Below are positions 17,780 through 27,094 of a DNA stretch of 64,000 nucleotides, in pieces (within the stretch, counting starts at the first letter, position 1; every line of letters starts with the position of its first letter). This DNA comes from Curtobacterium sp. VKM Ac-2922 (GTDB taxonomy: Bacteria; Actinomycetota; Actinomycetes; Actinomycetales; Microbacteriaceae), in assembly GCF_022815645.1 (NCBI RefSeq), contig NZ_JALGRO010000014.1, positions 61,377 through 125,376 of the forward strand. Reading direction: 5' to 3'. A model generated the notes under the pieces. The model worked only from the letters and a program-made list of their open reading frames with translations. It was not told where the DNA came from and did no database searches. The translations under genes and the position numbers were made by a program.

Positions 17780-20700
17780 CGCGCGCCCAGGTCCTCCAGC
17801 AGCACGCGAGTCCGCCCGACGGCCTCGGCCCGGTCCCACCCGGCCGAGGCCGTCTCGGCGTCCACGACGACCTGCTCCCCGGCCACGGCGACCACCAGCG
17901 GACGCAGCCGGACGTGCGCGAGCACCGCGAAGTCCTGTCGTGACCCGAACCGGCGGGCGAGCGCCCAGCACCGTGCGGCGTCTGCCGGCAGGCCGGCCCG
18001 TGCGGCCGCGACGGCCAGGCCGGCCATCGCGGTCCCGATGACGGGCAGGTCGAGCCACCGCGGATGCAGGCGCAGCATCACGAGCGTCTGCACCCGCAGG
18101 GTGCGGGCAACCGCCTGGAGGCCCGGCTCGGCTCCGCTGGGCCGGCCCGCCGCCGCCTCGTCCTCGGCCGCGATCCGTGCGGCTGCCGTCGTCAGCACCC
18201 AGTGCGGCGCGGTGTGGCGGCTCGGCAGCACGTCCTGCCAGGCTCGCGCGTACGCGGCGGCAGCGGCCTCCAGGTCCCCGGTGCTCCGCGCGCACTCCGC
18301 ACGGATCGCGGTGGCCAGCACCGCGATCTGCGCCGCGTCGCCGTCCGGGCCACCGCGGTTCGCGATCGGCTGGTGCGCCAGGTCGGCCGCGATCGTCAGG
18401 GCCTGGTCGACGGCGCCGGTCGCTGCGGCGCACAGTCCGACGGTCCAGCCGATCTCGTACAGGTCGTCCTCGGCCCCGAACACCTCGAGCTGTGCGCGCG
18501 CCAGCTCGGCCACGGCGAGGGCCTCGGTGTGGCGGCCGGTCTGCGCGAGCAGCTGCGTCCGCGTCACTGCGCCCGATCCGAGTGCCCACGCGTCGTCGAC
18601 CTGCCGGGCCAGGGCGATCGCCCGGTCCGAGAACGCCAGCGCTGCGGCGAACTCGCCGTCGTTCTCGGCCAGGGGTGCGCTCAGCGTGTAGGCCAGGCAG
18701 GCGACGGCCGGGTGCGGGTCGTCGCGGAAGCGTGCGAGCAGGTCGAGTCCCCGCTCGGGACGGCCGAGGGTCAGCAGCAGTGCCGCCTGGGCGTCGAGCA
18801 CCGGGAACCCCGTCGATCCGCGCCGGGTGACCCTCCGCAGGGCCGAGATGGCGAGCGCCGCCGTCCGCCGGTCCCCGAACGCCGACGAGCCGCCGACCAG
18901 CACGAGCCCGAGCACGGTGGCCGGCAGGTCCGCAGGCTGGGTGTCGGCACTGCGCAGGACGGTCACGACCTCCAGCCCGAGGGCGATCACCTCGCCGTGC
19001 GCGCCGCGGAGCGTCCAGTACCCACCGAGTGCCGCGAAGACCCGGGCGACGGCGCTCGGATCACCGTCCTGCAGGCTCCAGCGCAGCAGCGTGACCAGGT
19101 TGTCGGCCTCGCGTGCGACCTCGCGGAACCACTGCCGCTGGTCCTCGCCCGTCGCGGTGAACAGGTTGCGGGCGACGGCGAACTCCTGCCCCCACCGCAC
19201 CATCGCCCGACGGACGGCGTCGGCTTCGCCACGCTCGTGCAGGCGGGCGGCCCCGAACTCGCGGACCGTCTCGAGCAGGCGGTACCGGACCGGTCCGCCC
19301 TCGTGCTCGACGAGCTGCACGAGGGACTGTTCGACCAGCTCGGCCAGGTCGTCGAGCGCGTCGTGTCGGCGGCCGGCAGCGGCGACGGCCTCGACCGCGT
19401 CCACGGCGAGCCCGTCGGGGAACAGCGCCAGGCGCGGCAGCAGGTCCTGCGCTCCGTCGTCGAGCAGCCGCCAGCTCCACTCGATCACGGCCAGCAGGGT
19501 CCGGTGCCGCTCGGGTGCACTCCGGTCCCCGCCCCGCAGCAGGGCGAACCGGTCGTCCAGCCGGCGCTCGATCTCGTCCGCGCTCATGCCGCGGATCCGA
19601 GCGGCAGCGAGCTCGATCGCGAGCGGTGACCCGTCCAGTCGTGTGCAGATGCGTCGGACGGCGTCGACGGGCAGGACGGCACCGGGCCGGGCGGCACGGG
19701 CACGCTCGGTGAACAGGCGGACCGCGGCACCGTCGGCGTCGACGGGCAGCGGGGCGAGGGGCGCGACGACCTCGCCGGCGATGGCGAGCGGTGCGCGCGA
19801 CGTCGTCAGCACGCGCAGCGACGGCAGGACCGCCAAGAGCTCGGCCACGAACGCGGCGATCTCCTCGACCAGGTGCTCGCAGTTGTCCAGCACGAGCACC
19901 GTCGGCTCGTCGCCGAGTGCCCGGAGCACCCGGCCACGCAGGTCGGCGACGACGACGTCGCGCAGGGTCCTGGCGCTGCGGACCTCGGCGATCCCCAGCA
20001 GCGCACCCAGCGCGGGGACGACGTCGTCGCCCGAGGTCAGCGGTGCCAGCTCGAGCACCACGACCCCGCGGTCCTCGGGCACCGCGGCCGCGACCGCCTG
20101 CGCGAGCCGGGTCTTGCCGAGCCCACCGGCCCCCAGGACCGTCACCAGCCGTCCGTGGGACAGCAGGTCCGTGACGGCGGCGACGTCGCCCTCCCGTCCG
20201 ACCAACGCGGTGGGCGACGCCCGCAGGCCGACACGACGGACCCCGCCCGCAGCCGACGCACTCCGGCGGAGCAGGTCGGCGTTCAGGCGGACCAGGTCGG
20301 CGGACGGGTCCGCGCCGAGCCCGTCGGCCAGGCGCTCGCGGTGCTCGGCGAACACGGCGAGCGCCTCGGTGGTCCGACCGGCGGCAGCGAGCGCCTGCAT
20401 CGCTCCGCGCACGGCGACCTCGTCGAACGGGTCGAGGGTGGCCTCGTCACGCCAGAGTTCCGCGGCCGCCCCGGCATCGCCCGCCGCCAGCAGTGCGGCG
20501 CCCAGCAGCCGGCGGAGCCCGCGACGCGCGGACGCTGCCCGGTCGGCCAGCGCCGTGCCGAGCTCACCGTCGAGGTCGGCCCCCGGGTCGCCCCGCCAGA
20601 GCGCCAGGGCACCTTCGACCGCCTGCCGGCCCTCGGCATCGCCGGCGGTGCCGAGCCGTTCCGCCTGACCGAGGTCCACGTCGTCCGGAGCGACGGCGAG

Positions 20701-20973
20701 TGCGTACCCGGTGGCGGTCGACACGACCAGCCCGTCGGCGGTGCTCCGGTGCAGGCGGGACACCAGCGTCTGCAGTGCGGCCCGCGCCCCCTTCGGCGGG
20801 GTCTCGCCCCAGAGCTCGTCGATGAGCGTCTCGGTCGGCAACGCGTGGCCTCGGGCGAGCACGAGCGCCACCAGGAACGACCGGGCGAGGGCACCCGGCA
20901 CCGGGGTCGGCGCGCCGCTCGGGTCCTCGACCAGGACGGGTCCGAGGACGGCGATGCGGGGGTGCTGCGGCAC
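17761..20973 (-). CDS. AfsR/SARP-type transcriptional regulator with BTAD, NB-ARC ATPase and C-terminal repeat region
   Basis: A 1070-residue regulator. Residues 1-100 form an OmpR-like winged helix (IAVLGPVLVED, ELWGETPPKGARAALQTLV). Residues about 105-245 form the bacterial transcriptional activator domain. An NTPase domain follows with P-loop VLGAGGLGKTRLA and Walker B VLVLDNCEHL. The remainder is helical, consistent with degenerate TPRs. This is the large-SARP layout of AfsR. It lies convergent to the DrrAB-like exporter, whose promoter carries SARP-style repeats, and 40 bp after the FUSC gene on the same strand, so FUSC and regulator may share a transcript. Confidence 0.92.
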   Translation of the reverse strand: MPQHPRIAVLGPVLVEDPSGAPTPVPGALARSFLVALVLARGHALPTETLIDELWGETPPKGARAALQTLVSRLHRSTADGLVVSTATGYALAVAPDDVDLGQAERLGTAGDAEGRQAVEGALALWRGDPGADLDGELGTALADRAASARRGLRRLLGAALLAAGDAGAAAELWRDEATLDPFDEVAVRGAMQALAAAGRTTEALAVFAEHRERLADGLGADPSADLVRLNADLLRRSASAAGGVRRVGLRASPTALVGREGDVAAVTDLLSHGRLVTVLGAGGLGKTRLAQAVAAAVPEDRGVVVLELAPLTSGDDVVPALGALLGIAEVRSARTLRDVVVADLRGRVLRALGDEPTVLVLDNCEHLVEEIAAFVAELLAVLPSLRVLTTSRAPLAIAGEVVAPLAPLPVDADGAAVRLFTERARAARPGAVLPVDAVRRICTRLDGSPLAIELAAARIRGMSADEIERRLDDRFALLRGGDRSAPERHRTLLAVIEWSWRLLDDGAQDLLPRLALFPDGLAVDAVEAVAAAGRRHDALDDLAELVEQSLVQLVEHEGGPVRYRLLETVREFGAARLHERGEADAVRRAMVRWGQEFAVARNLFTATGEDQRQWFREVAREADNLVTLLRWSLQDGDPSAVARVFAALGGYWTLRGAHGEVIALGLEVVTVLRSADTQPADLPATVLGLVLVGGSSAFGDRRTAALAISALRRVTRRGSTGFPVLDAQAALLLTLGRPERGLDLLARFRDDPHPAVACLAYTLSAPLAENDGEFAAALAFSDRAIALARQVDDAWALGSGAVTRTQLLAQTGRHTEALAVAELARAQLEVFGAEDDLYEIGWTVGLCAAATGAVDQALTIAADLAHQPIANRGGPDGDAAQIAVLATAIRAECARSTGDLEAAAAAYARAWQDVLPSRHTAPHWVLTTAAARIAAEDEAAAGRPSGAEPGLQAVARTLRVQTLVMLRLHPRWLDLPVIGTAMAGLAVAAARAGLPADAARCWALARRFGSRQDFAVLAHVRLRPLVVAVAGEQVVVDAETASAGWDRAEAVGRTRVLLEDLGARHAFRM

Positions 20974-21013
20974 GGTCCGAGTCTACGGAGCCGCAGCCGC
21001 ACCGCGGGCGGGT

Positions 21014-22132
21014 TCAGGCCGGACGGCGAGCCGAACCGAACGGTCCGGTCTTCGTGTCGATGTCCGCCGTCGCACGGCGCTCCGACTCCACGATCCCGCG
21101 CAACGACACGAGCGCCGAGGCCGTGACGGCCACGTGGGACGGGTTCTCGCGCGACGCGTCGAGTGCCCGTTCCACCGCGGCGACCGCACGGTCCGCGGCG
21201 TCCTCCGGGCAGTCACCGCGGATCACGCAGGCGATCTCGTCGAGCGCCGCGGCGAGCGGCTCGGCGAACGCCGGGTCGGGTCGTCCGATGCCCTCGGCGA
21301 CCGGACCCGACCGTGCGACCAGCTCGGTGAGGTCGGTCGTGTACCAGGCGACCCGCTCCAACGCCCGGAACCGGGCGCCGTCCTGCTGCAGCCGTGCCCG
21401 CGATCCCCGCAGTGCCCCGCGCGGGTTGATCTTCCGGCTCTCGTGCGCGATGGACACCCGCGACCGCACGTCCGCGATCGCCCGGTCCAACCGGTCCTGC
21501 TGCCGGTCCCAGGCGGCGACGTCGCGCTGCCCCTCGCGCAACACCACCGCCAGGCCGTCGAGGTGGTCGGCGAGGACCCCGTTCACCGCGTCGATCCGGT
21601 GTTCCGCGTCCCAGAAGTGCAGCGGCGGGAACACCAGGAAGTTCACCAGCAGGCCGACCACCACGCCGACGGCCATCTGCACGAGGTACCCCAGCGAGTA
21701 GCCCTCGGCGTGCGCGCCCCCGACCAACAGGACGAACAGCGCCGCGGTCGACACCCACGAGCTGCCCTCGCCGAGCACCCGGAACCCGCCGACCAGCACG
21801 CCGATGCCGACCGCCAGCGCGACGGCCAGCACGCCCGGGTCGCCGACCCACATGGTGAGGGCCGCGACCCCGATGCCGAGCGCGATCCCCACGAGCGTCT
21901 GGATCCCGCTGCGCAACCCGGCGAACACCGTCGTCTGCATGGCGATCACGGCGCCGAGCGGCGCGTAGTACGGGTAGTCCGACGCGACCCCGGGGACGTG
22001 CCGCGCGACGAACCACGCCAGCGCGGCAGCGCCGGCGGCCTTGGCGGCGTGCAGCAGACGCGGCTGCGTGCCGGACGTGCGGCTCCACCGCCACACCCGC
22101 GTCCCGACGCCCGCGACGTGTTCGAATCCCAT
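21014..22132 (-). CDS. FUSC family (aromatic-acid-exporter-like) membrane protein
   Basis: A 372-residue integral membrane protein. Residues 30-180 hold about six closely packed helices beginning with LLHAAKAAGAAALAWFVA. The YYAPLGAVIAMQTTVFAGLRSG segment region is characteristic of FUSC/ArAE transporters. A cytoplasmic helical half of about 190 residues follows. Family members export aromatic acids or other small organics; the substrate here is unknown. It precedes the SARP gene by 40 bp on the same strand and might belong to the same regulon as the exporter pair. Confidence 0.85.
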   Translation of the reverse strand: MGFEHVAGVGTRVWRWSRTSGTQPRLLHAAKAAGAAALAWFVARHVPGVASDYPYYAPLGAVIAMQTTVFAGLRSGIQTLVGIALGIGVAALTMWVGDPGVLAVALAVGIGVLVGGFRVLGEGSSWVSTAALFVLLVGGAHAEGYSLGYLVQMAVGVVVGLLVNFLVFPPLHFWDAEHRIDAVNGVLADHLDGLAVVLREGQRDVAAWDRQQDRLDRAIADVRSRVSIAHESRKINPRGALRGSRARLQQDGARFRALERVAWYTTDLTELVARSGPVAEGIGRPDPAFAEPLAAALDEIACVIRGDCPEDAADRAVAAVERALDASRENPSHVAVTASALVSLRGIVESERRATADIDTKTGPFGSARRPA

Positions 22133-22234
22133 GTGTCCTCCGTGCCGTCGACCCCCACCCGGTGGGCCGACCGGTCACCCTACGGCCCGGGCACTGGGAG
22201 CGCTGCCGGGTCCGTCTCCCGTTCCCCCGGACGC

Positions 22235-22272
22235 CGGAAGGCCCCCACAGCGAGTGCTGCGGGGGCCTTCCG
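22235..22272 (-). terminator. Terminator after rplQ
   Basis: A 17-bp stem with one A-C mismatch (22235-22251 and 22256-22272) and a GAGT loop lies 14 bp past the rplQ stop. It is the expected end of the infA-to-rplQ transcript and shields the FUSC gene on the same strand. Confidence 0.8.
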
Positions 22273-22286
22273 TGGTGACGCTGTGA

Positions 22287-22862
22287 CTACTTGGTGTCGT
22301 CCGACTTCGCGGCGTCGTCCGACTTCTCGGCGGCGTCGGCCTCGACCTCGGCTGCTGCCGCGGTCTCGGTCTCGGTCTCGACGGGTGCCGACTCCTCGGT
22401 GGTCTCGGTCGACTCGACCGGGGCCGCTTCAGGGGCCTCGTCCGCGGCGGGCGCAGCGGCGGCCGGGGCAGCCGTGCGGTTCACCGGGGCCGGCGTGCCG
22501 GACACGGGCTCGAGGACGAGCTCGATCGAGGCCAGCGGGGCGTTGTCGCCCTTGCGGAAGCCGAGCTTGGTGATGCGGGTGTAGCCACCCTGGCGCTCGG
22601 CCACCTGCGGCGCGATCTCCGTGAACAGGGTGTGCACGACGGTCTTGTCACGCAGGGCTGCGATGACGCGACGGCGGGCGTGCAGGTCGCCACGCTTCGC
22701 GAACGTGATGAGACGCTCGGCGACCGGACGCAGGCGCTTGGCCTTCGTCTCGGTGGTGGTGATGCGGCCGTGCGTGAACAGGGCGTTGGCGAGGTTGCTC
22801 AGGAGCAGGCGCTCGTGAGCGGGACCGCCACCGAGGCGGGGGCCCTTGGTGGGCTTCGGCAT
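22287..22862 (-). CDS. rplQ: 50S ribosomal protein L17
   Basis: L17 sits near the peptide exit tunnel. The conserved core ([24 protein letters not shown] region through LVLEP) covers about 120 residues. Some 70 further residues form an acidic tail of A, E, T, S and D that other bacteria lack or keep short, giving 191 residues in all. The tail is probably disordered. It follows rpoA by 65 bp, as in most bacteria, and is the last gene of the alpha cluster. Confidence 0.97.
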   Translation of the reverse strand: MPKPTKGPRLGGGPAHERLLLSNLANALFTHGRITTTETKAKRLRPVAERLITFAKRGDLHARRRVIAALRDKTVVHTLFTEIAPQVAERQGGYTRITKLGFRKGDNAPLASIELVLEPVSGTPAPVNRTAAPAAAAPAADEAPEAAPVESTETTEESAPVETETETAAAAEVEADAAEKSDDAAKSDDTK

Positions 22863-22927
22863 GTCAGTTCTCCAGTGGTGAAAGAGGGGTGCGCGCCGTG
22901 ACGACGCGCGTGCGCATCAGCGCGAGG

Positions 22928-23923
22928 TCAGTTGCTGGACTCTTCTTCGTCGTACCCGCTGTAGAAGTGGGCGCCGTCGAATCCGGGGACGGTGTCCTTG
23001 AGGGACAGGCCGAGCTCGGTGAGCTTGTCCTTGACCTCGTCCACCGACTTCTGACCGAAGTTGCGGATGTTCATGAGCTGCGTCTCCGACAGGGCGACGA
23101 GCTCGGACACCGTGTTGATGCCCTCGCGCTTCAGGCAGTTGTAGCTGCGGACCGACAGGTCGAGGTCCTCGATCGGGGTCTGCAGCTCGTTCGAGAGCAC
23201 GGCGTCGACCGGCGCGGGGCCGATCTCGATGCCCTCGGCAGCAGTGTTGAGCTCACGTGCGAGCCCGAACAGCTCGACCAGGGTCCGACCAGCCGACGCG
23301 ATGGCGTCGCGCGGCGTGATCGCCGGCTTCGACTCGACGTCGACGACCAGACGGTCGAAGTCCGTGCGCTCACCGGCACGCGTCGCCTCGACGCGGTAGG
23401 TGACCTTGAGGACCGGGGAGTAGATCGAGTCGATCGGGATCTGACCGGCCTCGCTGAACTCCGAGCGGTTCTGCGTCGCCGAGACGTAGCCACGGCCACG
23501 CTCGATGGTCAGCTCGAGCTCGAAGCGCGCGGTGTCGTTCAGGGTCGCGATGACGAGGTCCGGGTTGTGGATCTCGACGCCGGCCGGAGCGGAGATGTCC
23601 GCTGCGGTGACCTGACCGGCACCCTGCTTGCGCAGGTACGCCGTGATGGGCTCGTCGTGCTCGCTGGAGACGACCAGGCTCTTGATGTTGAGGATGATCT
23701 CCGTGACGTCTTCCTTGACACCGGGAACGGTGCTGAACTCGTGGAGGACGCCGTCGATGCGGATGCTGGTGACAGCCGCGCCGGGGATCGAGGAGAGGAG
23801 CGTGCGGCGCAGCGAGTTCCCGAGGGTGTAGCCGAAGCCCGGCTCGAGCGGCTCGATGACGAAGCGCGAGCGGTGCTCGGAGATCGATTCCTCGGTGAGG
23901 GTGGGGCGCTGTGCAATGAGCAC
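22928..23923 (-). CDS. rpoA: DNA-directed RNA polymerase alpha subunit
   Basis: The 331-residue alpha subunit, which dimerises to nucleate RNA polymerase and contacts UP elements and activators. The N-terminal domain carries [21 protein letters not shown]. The C-terminal domain carries [15 protein letters not shown] and the helix-hairpin segment [14 protein letters not shown]. The GTG start follows a GAAAGGA site. The upstream 207-bp spacer, where many bacteria carry rpsD, holds no gene but several inverted repeats. Confidence 0.98.
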   Translation of the reverse strand: MLIAQRPTLTEESISEHRSRFVIEPLEPGFGYTLGNSLRRTLLSSIPGAAVTSIRIDGVLHEFSTVPGVKEDVTEIILNIKSLVVSSEHDEPITAYLRKQGAGQVTAADISAPAGVEIHNPDLVIATLNDTARFELELTIERGRGYVSATQNRSEFSEAGQIPIDSIYSPVLKVTYRVEATRAGERTDFDRLVVDVESKPAITPRDAIASAGRTLVELFGLARELNTAAEGIEIGPAPVDAVLSNELQTPIEDLDLSVRSYNCLKREGINTVSELVALSETQLMNIRNFGQKSVDEVKDKLTELGLSLKDTVPGFDGAHFYSGYDEEESSN

Positions 23924-23942
23924 TGTGGGATTCCTTTCGGCG

Positions 23943-24109
23943 AAGTGTCCGCTATATGACACTTGGCGGTACGACGGGGCCGGCCGGGCCCCGACGGGTC
24001 TGTTGAGTTGTGATCACGCGTACTGAGGTACGCGATCGAACGACCAGGAATGGCCGCCTCCGCTCGTCCCCGTCAGGGAACGTGTCGTCCGGTCAGGGAA
24101 CGAGCGGAG
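23943..24109 (-). other. Densely structured rpsK-rpoA spacer (four inverted repeats)
   Basis: Inverted repeats in the spacer are AAGTGTC/GACACTT (23943-23964), CGGGGCC/GGCCCCG (23975-23993 region), CGCGTAC/GTACGCG (24017-24034), and CTCCGCTCGT/ACGAGCGGAG (24058-24067 and 24100-24109). The last encloses two direct copies of GTCAGGGAACG exactly 20 bp apart (24072 and 24092). The density is well above other spacers in this cluster. It may mark RNA processing, a protein-binding leader or an internal promoter. No known riboswitch was recognised. Confidence 0.5.
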
Positions 24110-24130
24110 AACGGCCGGTTGCTCCTCGCG

Positions 24131-24529
24131 TCAGACGCGGCGGCGCTTGGGCGGACGGCACCCGTTGTGCGCCTGCGGCGTGACGTCGTTGATCGAGCCG
24201 ACCTCGAGGCCGGCGGCCTGCAGCGAGCGGATCGCGGTCTCACGACCGGAACCCGGGCCCTTCACGAAGACGTCGACCTTCTTGACGCCGTGCTCCTGCG
24301 CCTGACGCGCAGCGGACTCGGCGGCGAGCTGCGCCGCGAACGGCGTCGACTTGCGCGAGCCCTTGAAGCCGACGGCTCCCGAGGACGCCCAGCTGAGGAC
24401 GGCACCCGACGGGTCGGTGATGCTGACGATCGTGTTGTTGAACGTGCTCTTGATGTGGGCCTGGCCCACGGCGACGTTCTTCTTCTCCTTGCGGCGCGGC
24501 TTGCGCGCGGCAGTCTTGGGGGTAGCCAT
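24131..24529 (-). CDS. rpsK: 30S ribosomal protein S11
   Basis: A 132-residue platform protein of the 30S subunit. The conserved [14 protein letters not shown] stretch reads [12 protein letters not shown], and the C-terminal [18 protein letters not shown] is the S11 signature. It follows rpsM by 9 bp. Confidence 0.98.
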   Translation of the reverse strand: MATPKTAARKPRRKEKKNVAVGQAHIKSTFNNTIVSITDPSGAVLSWASSGAVGFKGSRKSTPFAAQLAAESAARQAQEHGVKKVDVFVKGPGSGRETAIRSLQAAGLEVGSINDVTPQAHNGCRPPKRRRV

Positions 24530-24538
24530 GATGATCTC

Positions 24539-24913
24539 CTATCGGGCCTTCTTCTTGCCTGCCACGGTGCGCTTCGGTCCCTTGCGGGTACGCGCGTTGG
24601 TCTTCGTGCGCTGACCGCGCACCGGGAGACCGCGACGGTGACGAAGCCCCTCGTAGCTGCCGATCTCGACCTTGCGGCGGATGTCGGCTGCGACCTCGCG
24701 ACGGAGATCACCCTCGACCTTGTAGTTGCCCTCGATGTAGTCACGAAGGGCGACCAACTGGTCGTCGGTGAGGTCCTTGACGCGGATGTCACCGGAGATA
24801 CCGGTGTCCGCGAGCGTCTTGACCGCACGAGTGCGACCGACGCCGTAGATGTACGTGAGTGCGATCTCCACGCGCTTCTCACGCGGGATGTCGACGCCTG
24901 CTAGACGTGCCAT
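24539..24913 (-). CDS. rpsM: 30S ribosomal protein S13
   Basis: A 124-residue head protein that touches P-site tRNA and the L5 bridge. [20 protein letters not shown] opens it and the [20 protein letters not shown] tail region is canonical. A folded-looking spacer separates it from rpmJ upstream. Confidence 0.98.
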   Translation of the reverse strand: MARLAGVDIPREKRVEIALTYIYGVGRTRAVKTLADTGISGDIRVKDLTDDQLVALRDYIEGNYKVEGDLRREVAADIRRKVEIGSYEGLRHRRGLPVRGQRTKTNARTRKGPKRTVAGKKKAR

Positions 24914-24947
24914 GTGCTGGCTGCTCCTGTTGTCGATGGAGGTGTGG

Positions 24948-25029
24948 CGCAGTACCGGTGCTCGGGCCTCCGCCCCGAGGTGTCCCCCGCGTCCGTCTCG
25001 GTGAGCCGGACGTGGGTTCTGGTACTGCG
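24948..25029 (-). other. Possible three-way-junction RNA element upstream of rpsM
   Basis: A perfect 9-bp outer stem CGCAGTACC/GGTACTGCG (24948-24956 with 25021-25029) encloses two small hairpins, CTCGGG/CCCGAG (24961-24966, 24974-24979) and CGTCCG/CGGACG (24990-24995, 25007-25012). The 82-nt unit would lie in the rpmJ-rpsM message, 35 nt before the rpsM start. In E. coli the same place holds the S4-binding alpha-operon leader; similarity here is positional only. Confidence 0.4.
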
Positions 25030-25098
25030 TGTTCGATGTTGAGTTGTGCTGCTGCGCAGGCCGTCCGATGGACGTTCCGCGTCAGGCGGCGACCGGGA

Positions 25099-25215
25099 CT
25101 AGCCCTGGCGCTGCTTGTGACGCGGGTTGCTCTTGCAGATCACCATGACGCGGCCCTTGCGGCGGATGACACGGCAGTGCTCGCAGATGGGCTTGACGCT
25201 GGGGTTGACCTTCAT
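25099..25215 (-). CDS. rpmJ: 50S ribosomal protein L36
   Basis: A 38-residue protein starting [19 protein letters not shown]. It is the zinc-binding (C+) form, with the CxxC pair at C11 and C14 and further ligands C27 and H33. The gene lies between infA (70 bp upstream) and rpsM, its normal position. Confidence 0.96.
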   Translation of the reverse strand: MKVNPSVKPICEHCRVIRRKGRVMVICKSNPRHKQRQG

Positions 25216-25285
25216 TGCTGGTTCCTCGTGCTCGCTGGCTTCGTGCTCGGCGGGTTCGCCGAGTCGTTCCTTTCCAGCTCGCGGA

Positions 25286-25507
25286 TCACTTGTAGCGGTA
25301 GACGATCCGGCCGCGGGTCAGGTCGTACGGGCTCAGCTCCACGATCACGCGGTCCTCGGGGAGGATGCGGATGTAGTGCTGGCGCATCTTCCCGGAGATG
25401 TGCGCGAGGACCTTGTGCCCATTGGTCAGCTCAACGCGGAACATCGCGTTGGGCAGAGCTTCGAGCACCGAGCCTTCGATCTCGATGACGCCGTCTTTCT
25501 TGGCCAT
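25286..25507 (-). CDS. infA: Translation initiation factor IF-1
   Basis: A 73-residue S1-like OB-fold protein that blocks the ribosomal A site during initiation. [12 protein letters not shown] at the start and [11 protein letters not shown] at the end match the family exactly in length. It is the first gene of the infA-rpmJ-rpsM-rpsK-rpoA-rplQ unit; a strong promoter is seen about 95 bp upstream. Confidence 0.98.
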   Translation of the reverse strand: MAKKDGVIEIEGSVLEALPNAMFRVELTNGHKVLAHISGKMRQHYIRILPEDRVIVELSPYDLTRGRIVYRYK

Positions 25508-25602
25508 AGCCTCACTGTCGCTTGATTGGATTACCGGTGTGATCCCCGAGCCGGTCTGCGGGTCGGTCGCCAGCCCCACAGGGCATGGCACACCAAAGAT
25601 CG

Positions 25603-25631
25603 ATCTTATGTGACAGCCGCCCGTTTGCCAA
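25603..25631 (-). promoter_or_regulatory. Promoter of the infA-rpoA-rplQ operon
   Basis: On the minus strand, TTGGCA (complement of 25626-25631) and TAAGAT (complement of 25603-25608) are separated by exactly 17 bp, a near-consensus housekeeping promoter. The predicted start leaves an infA leader of about 90 nt. The divergent LCP gene begins 140 bp away on the other side. Confidence 0.75.
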
Positions 25632-25770
25632 GTGCGCGCGCCGCGCCCCCCGAGCTGGGGTGTTCCTGAACGGGGCGCCAGCGTTCCACAGTGGTTCCAC
25701 GGCGCGCTCCGGGGGACGAGCAGGGACACGGCCCTACGGTGGCAACGCAGCCTGCCGAACGGAGACCCCA

Positions 25771-27024
25771 GTGCCAGCCACCCGCCCCCCGCGGTCGATC
25801 GCCCGCCACGGCCGTCTGGCGCGCCGTCGCGGTTGGACGACCCTGGTGTCCGTCGTCGCCTCCGCCCTCGCCGTCGTCCTGGTGAGCGGCACGAGCGTCG
25901 CCGCCATCGCCGGCGCGCAGCTCGCCACCGCTCCGCACACCGTGCAGCTCAGCAAGGACGACCAGAGCACCGCGAAGACCGCCGACATCACCGCGATCAA
26001 GGGCGGCGCCAACATCCTGCTGATCGGCAGCGACACCCGCGTCGGTCAGTTCGACTCCGACGAGGACGTCGAGGGTGCGCGCAACGACGTCACGATCCTG
26101 GTGCACGTCTCGCAGGACCACCAGCAGCTGACCGCGGTGAGCTTCCCCCGCGACCTGATGGTGCCGATCCCCGCGTGCACCAACCCGCAGACCGGCACGA
26201 CCTACCCCGCGGCGTCCTCGGCGCAGTTCAACACCGCGCTCGGCAACGGCGGCGTCTCGTGCGTCGTCGACACCGTCGAGAACCTCACCGGCCTGAGCGT
26301 GCCGTACGCCGGCCTGATCACGTTCGACGGCGTCATCGAGATGTCGAACGCGCTCGGCGGGGTCGACGTCTGCGTCGCGAAGGCCATCGACGACAGCTAC
26401 ACCGGCCTGCACCTGACCGCGGGGTCCCACACGCTCGCGGGCTCGGACGCGCTGGCCTTCCTGCGGACCCGGCACGGCGTCGGCGACGGCAGCGACCTGG
26501 CGCGCATCAGCTCCCAGCAGGTGTTCCTGTCGGCCCTGCTGCGCAAGGTCACGTCCGGTGACACCCTGTCCAACCCGGTGACGCTCTACAAGCTCGCCGG
26601 CGCGGCCCTGAACAACATGACGCTCTCCGACGGGCTCGCCCAGACCCGGACACTCGTCGGCCTCGCGGGTGCGCTGCGCGGGATGAGCACCTCGAACATG
26701 CTGTTCGTGCAGTACCCGGTCGTCGACGACCCCGCCGACAGTGCACGCGTCATCGTCGCGCAGGACGCGGCCCACGCGTTGAACGTGGCGCTGCAGACCG
26801 ACGAGAAGACCACGTTGGGCGACTCCTCCACCGGACGCGCCTCCGAGAGCACGGGCGGCACGGACACGACCGGCGGCACTGCTGCACCGAGCGCACCGTC
26901 CGCGGGCTCGTCGGCTGCCGCCTCGTCGCCCGCTGCCGCGGCGCCCACGGCGTCGGCCACGGCACTGCCGTCGACCATCACCGGACAGAGCGCAGCCGAG
27001 CAGACCTGCTCCGTCGGCAACTGA
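25771..27024 (+). CDS. LCP family (LytR-CpsA-Psr) glycopolymer transferase
   Basis: A 417-residue type II membrane protein. An arginine-rich cytoplasmic tail is followed by one helix (about 20-45, [16 protein letters not shown]). The extracytoplasmic LCP domain has [21 protein letters not shown] and [11 protein letters not shown], holding the acidic and arginine residues that bind polyprenyl phosphate. LCP enzymes attach wall glycopolymers to peptidoglycan. The last 80 residues are low complexity (A, S, T, G). The GTG at 25771 was chosen because GGAG lies 6 bp before it; the longer frame upstream overlaps the infA promoter. It is divergent from infA. Confidence 0.92.
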   Translation: MPATRPPRSIARHGRLARRRGWTTLVSVVASALAVVLVSGTSVAAIAGAQLATAPHTVQLSKDDQSTAKTADITAIKGGANILLIGSDTRVGQFDSDEDVEGARNDVTILVHVSQDHQQLTAVSFPRDLMVPIPACTNPQTGTTYPAASSAQFNTALGNGGVSCVVDTVENLTGLSVPYAGLITFDGVIEMSNALGGVDVCVAKAIDDSYTGLHLTAGSHTLAGSDALAFLRTRHGVGDGSDLARISSQQVFLSALLRKVTSGDTLSNPVTLYKLAGAALNNMTLSDGLAQTRTLVGLAGALRGMSTSNMLFVQYPVVDDPADSARVIVAQDAAHALNVALQTDEKTTLGDSSTGRASESTGGTDTTGGTAAPSAPSAGSSAAASSPAAAAPTASATALPSTITGQSAAEQTCSVGN

Positions 27025-27094
27025 CGCCGGCGGGGCGGGGCCGCGCCGGGCCTCCAGGGCGTCGGTCCGTCACCGGCCGGACACCAGGCCCGAC

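Noticed and set aside
24948..25029. tRNA gene in the rpmJ-rpsM spacer
   Set aside because: The outer stem is 9 bp, there is no T-loop or anticodon arm, and only two inner hairpins exist.
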